NCBI GenBank assembly: GCA_016186245.1
Contig: JACPLZ010000031.1
Coordinates: 1-37,403, forward strand
Direction: 5' to 3'
Length of the DNA stretch: 37,403 nucleotides
From: Candidatus Peregrinibacteria bacterium
GTDB lineage: Bacteria > Patescibacteriota > Gracilibacteria > UBA1369 > LOWO2-01-FULL-3
Positions 7,597 to 13,998 of this stretch are shown here, one piece after another. Every line of letters starts with the position of its first letter. Positions within the stretch are counted from its first letter, which is position 1. Below the pieces are notes generated by a model, which was given only the letters and a program-made list of their open reading frames with translations, made no database searches and was not told the DNA's origin. Both the position numbers and the translations under genes were made by a program.

Positions 7597-8049
7597 TTAA
7601 GGAACCCCTGAAAAATTAAAATAAACCGGTCCAAACTCCTCAAAATTACCATAAAGATACCCACTGTCATGGCGAGCCAAGCCTGCCCTGAGCCCGCCGA
7701 AGGGAACCATGACCCTGATATTCGGCATAGCGCCAACAACCTCCGCATCCCTCACTCCATCACCAACCGCAAAAATCTTCACATTCAAATTTGGAATACA
7801 TATTCCATCACGCAATTGGGCATAGGCATTTGCAATTTTTGCAGATGAACAAACGATTATTGGCATTTTTCCCCTAGCCGCAAAACCGCACGCGGCCATC
7901 ATCATGCTCTGTTCCCCGGAAAAATTAAACGCCCTGTCCTTAAACCGGTTCACAAAATTCTCCATGCCGGCAAATTCATCGCAATACAAAACAACCGCAT
8001 TATTGAATCTGTTTACAATTTTCAACAAATCATCCTGTAAATTTTCCAT
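7597..8049 (-). CDS. Transketolase-like pyrimidine-binding subunit, short and degenerate
   Basis: 150 residues from ATG 8049 (a GTG at 8052 is possible). The order of segments matches the central (Pyr) domain of transketolase: a V-L-Y-C-D-E start, F-S-G-E-Q-S-M-M-M-A-A-C-G-F-A with the Glu that in active enzymes contacts TPP, V-K-I-F-A-V-G-D-G, and P-N-I-R-V-M-V-P. Missing are the D-G-x-T-H-Q segment and the whole C-terminal domain. After V-M-V-P about 15 codons come from an inserted palindromic repeat (7666-7713), then G-P-V-Y-F-N-F at the position of the usual P-V-Y-x-R. It follows the N-half with overlapping TGATG. Probably a partner of the N-half, but unlikely to be an ordinary transketolase. 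Confidence 0.7.
   Translation of the reverse strand: MENLQDDLLKIVNRFNNAVVLYCDEFAGMENFVNRFKDRAFNFSGEQSMMMAACGFAARGKMPIIVCSSAKIANAYAQLRDGICIPNLNVKIFAVGDGVRDAEVVGAMPNIRVMVPFGGLRAGLARHDSGYLYGNFEEFGPVYFNFSGVP
7666..7713. repeat. Palindromic repeat inserted in frame in a coding region
   Basis: A 48-bp unit bounded by GTCATGG (7666-7672) and its reverse complement CCATGAC (7707-7713), enclosing CCTGCCCTGAGCCCGCCGAA. The motif resembles the dispersed T-C-A-rich palindromes at 19909-19973 and 25176-25238. It is read through in frame by the transketolase C-half. Confidence 0.7.
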
Positions 8050-8882
8050 CACGCCGATACGTTAAATTTTGAAAGTATTTCCAGCATCTCTCCTTCACTC
8101 AAAATAGCATTCAGATAGCCCGTTTTCCTTTCAGCAAATTCAATACCCTTTCCGGCAATTGTATGACACCAGATACACGACGGCTTTCTGACTGTTTTAA
8201 ACGATTTATCCAAACCGGATAAAAGCTGGTCAAAATTATGTCCATCGATCACCTGCGCAACATCCCAGCCAAAAACTTTAAATTTGTCCTGCACCTGGCC
8301 AACATGGATTTTTACGGGCTGGGAAACATCAACCTCCACGGCAGGATCATCAACAAAAACAATCAGATTGTCGAGTCTATGGTAAGCCGCAGCAATAATC
8401 GCCTCCCATACCTGCCCCTGCCTCAATTCTTCAGCGCTCAAAAGCACAAAAACTTTGTTTCCTTTTTTTTCCATTTTCAATGCCAGAACCAATCCCACGG
8501 CAAAAGACAGCCCGTAACCTTTAGACAAAATTGTGCCGGTCACTCCGGGCGCTTTACCACTCGGGTACTCTTTTAGAATAGAACCGGCCCGCCCCAAAAA
8601 AGCCAACTCCGATTTGTCAAAAAATCCCAAATCCGCCAAAACGGCATATTGCAGCGGAGCAGCTTCCACCTTTGATAAAATAAGGTAATCCTGGCCGCTC
8701 CAGCCCGGCTTTGTCGGATCAACTTTCATTATTTTTCGGCCAAAAATTTCCCCATAATACAGGGCGGTCAAAATTTCCACGCTCGACATTAAATTTCCCA
8801 CATTTCCAACACCAGCCTTATAAACAGACTCCAAAGCGAGCAGTCGTATTTGAGCAGCTTTTTTTTCAAGCATGTCCTTCAT
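8049..8882 (-). CDS. Transketolase-like TPP-domain subunit with lost active-site motifs
   Basis: 277 residues, start ATG 8882 with AAGGAA ten bases upstream. The fold-level pattern of a transketolase N-half is clear (L-A-L-E-S-V-Y-K-A at 15-23, Q-V-W-E-A at 157-161, R-L-D-N-L at 169-173, F-G-W-D-V, I-A-G-K-G-I). The catalytic signatures are replaced: G-H-x-G-G by G-N-V-G-N (26-30), S-K-G-H-A by S-K-V-E-A (70-74), T-G-S-L-G-Q-G by T-I-L-S-K-G-Y-G (117-124), G-D-G-E by S-A-E-E (149-152), D-x-N-x-x-Q-x-D-G by D-D-P-A-V-E-V-D-V (178-186), and the late W-H-G is absent. TPP and magnesium binding as in known enzymes is therefore not expected. It lies upstream of the C-half and prs. Confidence 0.75.
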   Translation of the reverse strand: MKDMLEKKAAQIRLLALESVYKAGVGNVGNLMSSVEILTALYYGEIFGRKIMKVDPTKPGWSGQDYLILSKVEAAPLQYAVLADLGFFDKSELAFLGRAGSILKEYPSGKAPGVTGTILSKGYGLSFAVGLVLALKMEKKGNKVFVLLSAEELRQGQVWEAIIAAAYHRLDNLIVFVDDPAVEVDVSQPVKIHVGQVQDKFKVFGWDVAQVIDGHNFDQLLSGLDKSFKTVRKPSCIWCHTIAGKGIEFAERKTGYLNAILSEGEMLEILSKFNVSA

Positions 8883-8898
8883 CAATTAAGTTCCTTAG

Positions 8899-9018
8899 GA
8901 AGCCCTGAAAATCGTTGCAATGCGAGGAAACAAACTATTTCTGACCGAGCCGTACTTACCGGTACGGCGAGTAAGAAATAGTGCAGATGACGAAGCAGTG
9001 TACGATTTTCAGAGCTTC
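8899..9018. repeat. Nested hairpin repeat, copy A
   Basis: Core stem GCCGTAC/GTACGGC, then an outer stem CTATTTCT.../...AGAAATAG. The outermost arms are GAAGCCCTGAAAATCGT (8899-8915) and its complement at 9002-9018 (16 of 17 pairs). It fills the gap between the ndk stop and the transketolase N-half start. The arm sequence is unlike those of copies C and D. Confidence 0.85.
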
Positions 9019-9019
9019 A

Positions 9020-9502
9020 TCAGGCATTCAGTTCATCCTCCGCATATACATTCACATATTCGGACTTGTCGTAACCGTGGATTTCCCCTCCTTTAAAAAA
9101 TCTCTTAACTTCGGCCGCGGCATTGGCAACACTATCCGAAGCATGGATTACATTGCAGCTCACACTCATCGAAAAATCACCGCGGATTGAGCCGGCCTCG
9201 GCCTCACGACCCTTTGTAATACCGGTAATTTTTCTCACGGTATTAACCACATCCAGTCCCTCCCAGCACATCGCAATCACCGGAGTGCTCTGCATAAATT
9301 TCGCCAACCCGGGAAAAAACGGCTTATCGGCAAGATGGGCATAATGTTCGCGCAAAACCGCCTCATCCAGCGCCATCATTTTCACGCCGACAAGCTTCAG
9401 CCCCTTCTGCTCAAAACGTGAAGTAATCGCTCCAAACAATCCGCGCTGTATGGCATCCGGCTTTACAAGGACAAGAGTTTGTTCCAGCACACCTTTTGGC
9501 AT
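9020..9502 (-). CDS. ndk: Nucleoside-diphosphate kinase
   Basis: 160 residues from ATG 9502. An upstream in-frame ATG exists, but the first 25 codons come from repeat-derived sequence and family similarity begins at M-P-K-G-V-L-E-Q-T-L-V-L-V-K-P-D-A. The enzyme transfers the gamma-phosphate of ATP to nucleoside diphosphates through a phospho-histidine. Seen: R-G-L-x-G-x-I near the N-terminus, and N-V-I-H-A-S-D-S with the active-site His (many bacteria have H-G-S-D-S). The last residues end in TGA directly beside hairpin repeat A, and repeats B and C lie upstream. No strong ribosome binding site is visible. Confidence 0.95.
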   Translation of the reverse strand: MPKGVLEQTLVLVKPDAIQRGLFGAITSRFEQKGLKLVGVKMMALDEAVLREHYAHLADKPFFPGLAKFMQSTPVIAMCWEGLDVVNTVRKITGITKGREAEAGSIRGDFSMSVSCNVIHASDSVANAAAEVKRFFKGGEIHGYDKSEYVNVYAEDELNA

Positions 9503-9560
9503 ATCGATTCTGGTTAAAAAGCGCCGGCATTGTAACGCGTACATTTTAAATTTGCAATCA

Positions 9561-9653
9561 CGGGCAATGTAACACAAGGAAGCAAGCCATTTTCGACTGA
9601 GCCGTACTTACTGGTACGGCGAATAGAAAATGGCGCAGCTGACACGGTAACAT
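9561..9653. repeat. Nested hairpin repeat, copy B
   Basis: Same core as copy C except one base (TTACTGG for TTACCGG in the loop) and the same second stem CCATTTTC/GAAAATGG. Its outer arms pair poorly. It is in tandem with copy C, in the gap between ndk and the M16 peptidase gene. Confidence 0.8.
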
Positions 9654-9777
9654 CTGAAATTTTAAAAATTGATGCAATGCAAGGAAGCAAGCCATTTTCG
9701 ACTGAGCCGTACTTACCGGTACGGCGAATAGAAAATGGCGCAGCTGACGAAGCAGTGCACAATTTTTAAAATTTCAG
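9654..9777. repeat. Nested hairpin repeat, copy C (arm overlaps M16 gene end)
   Basis: Core GCCGTACTTACCGGTACGGC, second stem CCATTTTC/GAAAATGG, and outermost arms CTGAAATTTTAAAAATTG (9654-9671) and its perfect complement at 9760-9777. The right arm contains the last three codons and the stop of the M16 peptidase gene, so the left arm is an inverted copy of that gene end. Confidence 0.88.
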
Positions 9778-11028
9778 CAACTTCTCAAATCGCTCTTTCT
9801 CGCCATACGGCCCAATAACAGCCAATTTCATTCCCTCCTCTTTGAAAATATCTTTTGCCACCCTCGCAACATCCGCAACCGCCACCGCGTCAATTTTTTT
9901 GGTAATTTCCGCAGGATCCACCGCCCCGCCCCTTAACAATTCATATTTCGCCAACAAATGGGCAAATTCCTCCGAATCCTCCAGATTCAAAATCATTTTT
10001 CCTTTCAAATATGATTTTGCTTTCTTCAGTTCCGCCTCCGGCACATCTTCATCTCTCACTTTCCTGTATTCCTCAATAATACCGGTAATTGCCTGATCTA
10101 TGCGCTTTAAATCCACCCCTGCGTTTGTGACCAGCAGGCCGCTATCCGCATAACTGTCAACCGATGTATGAATATAATATGCCAATCCATGCGCCTCTCT
10201 CACACCCAAAAACATTCTGCTGCTCATATTTCCTCCTAAAATCACCGATAACAATTTCAAAGCCCAGTAATCCGGATGACTTTCCTTATAAGCCGGAAAT
10301 CCCAATGCCACATGCGCCTGTTCCGTCTTTTTTTCCTTCAAAGAAAGCCTGCCGCCATCAATTTTTTTCAACCCGTCAAAATTATAGGCTTTTTCCCCTT
10401 CCAGCCGGTCAAAACATCCACCGATCATTTCCACCACATTTCCATGATCAACATTTCCAGCAACGGCAATCACAAGATTATCTGGCGTATACAATTTTCC
10501 ATTATACTTTTTAAAATCCTCATGCATTACGGTATTTATCAGCTCTTTTGTGCCTATTTGATCCCACCCGAGCGGCTGATTTCCAAAAACAAGCTCCTCA
10601 AAATTCCAGCCGATCTGATACATTGGCGTATCCTGATACATATTAAATTCTTCCAAAATTACCCCGCGTTCCTTCTCAATTTCCACCTGCGGGAATTTTG
10701 CATTAAGAAGCATGTCCGACAGCACATCGCAGGCCACTTTAAAATTTTCCCCCGCAACCTTCACATAGTAACCGGCATATTCCTTTCCGGTAAAAGCATT
10801 AAATTCCCCGCCAACGGAATCAATCGCCTCCGAAACTTCTTTGGTGTTTTTATACTTGTTTCCACCCTTAAAAAACATATGCTCAAGGAAATGGGAAATA
10901 CCCCTGATTTCCTGAGTCTCATATCTGCTGCCGGCCCCTACAAGAATAAGCACAGTCACGGCCTGTGTGCCGGAAAGCTTTTCCGTCACCACTCTTATGC
11001 CATTTTCCAGAGTTGTTTTTCTAAACAT
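9766..11028 (-). CDS. M16-family zinc peptidase
   Basis: 420 residues, the length of a single two-domain M16 unit (processing peptidase type). The inverted zinc motif H-F-L-E-H is at 46-50, followed by the usual F-K-G and by D-S-V-G-G-E-F-N-A-F-T-G-K-E; a distal metal-ligand Glu is plausible in the E-K-E-R-G-V-I-L-E-E segment. The C-terminal half has the family's G-G-x-M-S-S-R-M-F and R-E-x-x-G-L-A-Y-Y-I-H segments. No signal peptide is seen, so it is probably cytoplasmic and degrades peptides. Its last codons form one arm of hairpin repeat C. It is transcribed away from the YiiX-like gene; TATAAT-like sequences on both strands near 11050-11062 could serve both directions. Confidence 0.93.
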   Translation of the reverse strand: MFRKTTLENGIRVVTEKLSGTQAVTVLILVGAGSRYETQEIRGISHFLEHMFFKGGNKYKNTKEVSEAIDSVGGEFNAFTGKEYAGYYVKVAGENFKVACDVLSDMLLNAKFPQVEIEKERGVILEEFNMYQDTPMYQIGWNFEELVFGNQPLGWDQIGTKELINTVMHEDFKKYNGKLYTPDNLVIAVAGNVDHGNVVEMIGGCFDRLEGEKAYNFDGLKKIDGGRLSLKEKKTEQAHVALGFPAYKESHPDYWALKLLSVILGGNMSSRMFLGVREAHGLAYYIHTSVDSYADSGLLVTNAGVDLKRIDQAITGIIEEYRKVRDEDVPEAELKKAKSYLKGKMILNLEDSEEFAHLLAKYELLRGGAVDPAEITKKIDAVAVADVARVAKDIFKEEGMKLAVIGPYGEKERFEKLLKF

Positions 11029-11079
11029 AACGATAGAAAGCTTACCCCAAAAATGTTATAATACAATGATAAATTAAAA

Positions 11080-11718
11080 ATGAATTACCGACATCACATC
11101 ATCCGGAATTTCCCTCCAAATTATCCATTGTGGAAAAAAATTCTTGCCAATATGATATTTTTTTTCGCGGGGACAATAATCCATCATCGTAAAAATCTGC
11201 TGACAAAAAAAGACCTCCGCCGGGCGCTGGAAAAATTAAAGAAAGGCGACATCGTGCTTACGGGAAATCTCCGCCGCGCCAGCCATTTCATAATCCGTGG
11301 ACCGGTTACCCACAGCATGATTTATATCGGACATAGAACTTTTATCCATTCGATCGCCGATGGCGTGGAAGAAGTTTCCCTTCACGGCATCTTTACGGAA
11401 TATGACACAATGATTATTCTCCGCCCGAAAACCTGCAGCAGAAAAAAAACTGAAAAAGCTGTTTCTGAAGCCAAAAATTTACTTGGGAAACCTTATGATT
11501 TTGAATTCACATCCGGCAATGAGAAATTTTACTGCTGCGAACTTGTTGATTATTGCCTGAAAAAATCCGGCATCTGCGATGGCATTTGTAAAAAAGCCGG
11601 GCCGATTCGCCCGCAGGAATTTATCTCTGAAGTTTTTAACATAATTTTTCTCTCGCATAATCTGGAGATCAAAAATCACAGGCCATTTTTAATACTCCCC
11701 ATTCAAAAAATTTTGTAG
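11080..11718 (+). CDS. YiiX/YaeF-type permuted NlpC/P60 hydrolase
   Basis: 212 residues. One hydrophobic segment lies near the N-terminus (about 23-36). The catalytic pattern of the permuted papain-like family follows: G-D-I-V-L-T-G near 60, then V-T-H-S-M-I-Y-I-G with the active His, and F-Y-C-C-E-L-V-D-Y-C with the nucleophile Cys late in the chain. Relatives act on amide or thioester bonds in cell-wall or lipid substrates; the substrate here is unknown. A TATAAT lies 17 bases before the ATG. The next gene, a penicillin-binding protein, begins 12 bp downstream on the same strand, which fits a cell-envelope role. Confidence 0.78.
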   Translation: MNYRHHIIRNFPPNYPLWKKILANMIFFFAGTIIHHRKNLLTKKDLRRALEKLKKGDIVLTGNLRRASHFIIRGPVTHSMIYIGHRTFIHSIADGVEEVSLHGIFTEYDTMIILRPKTCSRKKTEKAVSEAKNLLGKPYDFEFTSGNEKFYCCELVDYCLKKSGICDGICKKAGPIRPQEFISEVFNIIFLSHNLEIKNHRPFLILPIQKIL

Positions 11719-11730
11719 TATTCTTCGGCC

Positions 11731-13989
11731 ATGCGCCAGGCCAAAGACATTTTCAATAAAATAAATATTTTTCTCGTCGGCAGTACTCTGATCACTTTGA
11801 TAATCATCGGACGTCTGTTTCATCTTCAGATTATTTCTCACGCCCGTTATCAGCAGATAGCCACGTCTTCCCAATATGGATTTATCGAACTGCCGGCCCA
11901 GCGCGGCGATATAATTATTCGCGACCAGCATTCTCGGGAAGAATTTCCGCTGGCCACAAACACCACTCTTAACCTCCTTTTTGCCGATCCCACCATCGTA
12001 AAAGACCCTCTTGCAATTGCGGATAAACTTACTCCTCTGATTTTTTCCATTGAGGAAGAACGGGCATCCGACAATGAAAGAATCGAAAAAACGAGCAGAA
12101 AACTTGCTCCCGATCTCACGGAAGAGGAAAAAAATGCCATTCTAAAACCGCTTACCGATGATGAATTAAAAGAAAAATTCCGCCAGGATTTTATAACCAA
12201 AATCAGTCAAAAACAGCGTCCGGAAGTAATCCTGGCAATTGATTTCACATCGGAAAAAATTGAGCAAGTCAAAAATGCCGGCGTACCAGGAGTTGAGGTC
12301 AAAGACAATGATATTTACGCGTATCCTTCACGAATTTCAGGCATCGGCAACGCCGCTCAAATACTCGCGCCAATCATAGAAATCCCAGTGAAAAAACTGG
12401 AGAAAATTCTCAAAGGAGAAAACCGCTATGTCATCCTCAAAAGAAAATTGGAGCCATCTCTTTCAAAAAAAGTTGAAAAAATATTCAGCGAAAATAAAAA
12501 AATGTTTGAAGGGATAGGCATGAAGGAAGAATATTTCCGGTTTTATCCCGAGAGCACATTGGCGGCAAATATAATCGGATATGTAAACCACGAAAACATC
12601 GGACAATACGGCATCGAAAGCAGTTTTAACACCCGGCTCCAGGGCATCACCGGAAAATTACAGACAAAAAAAGATTCCGTGGGACGACAGATCACAGTAG
12701 GAGAAAGCCAGCTCCAGGCCGCAGTAGACGGCGATGATATCGTCCTGACAATAGATCGCTCAATTCAATCGCAAATGGATAAAATTCTGGAAGAAGCCGC
12801 CAAGCATTACCAGGCCGACAGCGGACAGGCCATTATCATAAATCCTCAAACGGGAGCCATTCTGGCAATGTCCCATTATCCATCCTTTGACCCCAACAGG
12901 TATGGAGACGTATTTAAAAAAGTGGAAGTAAAACTCACCACGGAGGAAATAAAAAATCTTTATCCGACAAAAGATAATGGAATTTATTATTTCTACACCA
13001 ATGAAGTCACTCTCGATTATTATTTGATTTTTGAACAAAAAGATGAAAACGGAATAATCCGTTATTTTCGTTATGAAAATTTTCGGGGACCGGAGGTCTA
13101 CCACAACAAGATTGTTTCATGGCCATATGAGCCGGGATCAGTCTTTAAACCGGTGGTAATGTCCATGGCCATTGACGATGGAGATGTCACGCCCAACACA
13201 ACTTTTAACGACAGCGGACCGATCGGCGTCGACTGGAATATTTATAAAAAAGTTTTCGACTTTGAAATTAAAAATTCAGAAGGCAGATATTACGGACCAA
13301 ATACAACCATGAAAGACGTTATAGCAAAATCCCTCAACACCGGCATGACTTTTGTTTCAAAAAAAATAGGCCCTTCCCTTTTCTATAATTACCTGAAAAA
13401 ATTCGGATTTCTCGACCGGACAGACATTGAATTTGACAACGAAACCATCGGTAAAATCGAATATTTCGAAGACTGGACGGAATCAGAATTGGCCACGCAC
13501 GCTTTCGGACAGGGACTAACTGTCAGCATGGTCCAGCTTGCCAATGCTTTCAGCACAATCGCCAATGGCGGCCTGTTGATGAAACCGCATATAGTTGAGG
13601 AAATACGCCATGATAATGGGAATATAACCAGGACGGATCCGCAGCAAATACGGCGTGTTTTATCTGAAGACACCGCCGCAAAAATGACCGCAATGCTGAC
13701 TTATTCAAGTGAGAATGGAGTAGCCCAAAGCGCTAAAGTAAAAGGGCATTTTATTGCCGGCAAAACCGGTACGGCGCAGACATACAAAAATGGAAAAGCC
13801 CTGAGCGGGATAGGCACAACCATTGCCAGCTTTGTCGGATACGGCCCAATCAACAACCCGCAATTTGTCGTTGTGATAAAATTTGACCACCCTAAACTAA
13901 GCGAATGGGGCAACACCACTGCCGCACCCACCTTCACCAAAATCGCCGAATTCCTTTTTGATTACTACAATATTCCTCCAGATAAATAG
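11731..13989 (+). CDS. Class B penicillin-binding protein (FtsI/PBP2-like transpeptidase)
   Basis: 752 residues. One N-terminal membrane anchor (about 10-30) is followed by a dimerisation domain and then the transpeptidase domain outside the membrane. The active-site motifs are complete: S470-V-F-K473 in E-P-G-S-V-F-K, S534-L-N in A-K-S-L-N-T-G, and K678-T-G in A-G-K-T-G-T-A-Q. The enzyme cross-links peptidoglycan stem peptides and is the beta-lactam target. An unusual stretch of about 70 residues, rich in Tyr, sits between S-F-D-P-N-R-Y and the S-x-x-K motif. It follows the YiiX-like gene by 12 bp and ends 10 bp from the convergent SLH/propeller gene. FtsI versus PBP2 cannot be settled here. 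Confidence 0.92.
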   Translation: MRQAKDIFNKINIFLVGSTLITLIIIGRLFHLQIISHARYQQIATSSQYGFIELPAQRGDIIIRDQHSREEFPLATNTTLNLLFADPTIVKDPLAIADKLTPLIFSIEEERASDNERIEKTSRKLAPDLTEEEKNAILKPLTDDELKEKFRQDFITKISQKQRPEVILAIDFTSEKIEQVKNAGVPGVEVKDNDIYAYPSRISGIGNAAQILAPIIEIPVKKLEKILKGENRYVILKRKLEPSLSKKVEKIFSENKKMFEGIGMKEEYFRFYPESTLAANIIGYVNHENIGQYGIESSFNTRLQGITGKLQTKKDSVGRQITVGESQLQAAVDGDDIVLTIDRSIQSQMDKILEEAAKHYQADSGQAIIINPQTGAILAMSHYPSFDPNRYGDVFKKVEVKLTTEEIKNLYPTKDNGIYYFYTNEVTLDYYLIFEQKDENGIIRYFRYENFRGPEVYHNKIVSWPYEPGSVFKPVVMSMAIDDGDVTPNTTFNDSGPIGVDWNIYKKVFDFEIKNSEGRYYGPNTTMKDVIAKSLNTGMTFVSKKIGPSLFYNYLKKFGFLDRTDIEFDNETIGKIEYFEDWTESELATHAFGQGLTVSMVQLANAFSTIANGGLLMKPHIVEEIRHDNGNITRTDPQQIRRVLSEDTAAKMTAMLTYSSENGVAQSAKVKGHFIAGKTGTAQTYKNGKALSGIGTTIASFVGYGPINNPQFVVVIKFDHPKLSEWGNTTAAPTFTKIAEFLFDYYNIPPDK

Positions 13990-13998
13990 CGTAATACG

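Noticed and set aside
9514..9762. 82-codon minus-strand frame with two near-identical halves
   Set aside because: It translates hairpin repeats B and C; the duplicated segments mirror the DNA repeat and not a protein.
8899..9777. CRISPR array
   Set aside because: The repeats are palindromic, about 90-125 bp long and few, without regular spacers or cas genes.
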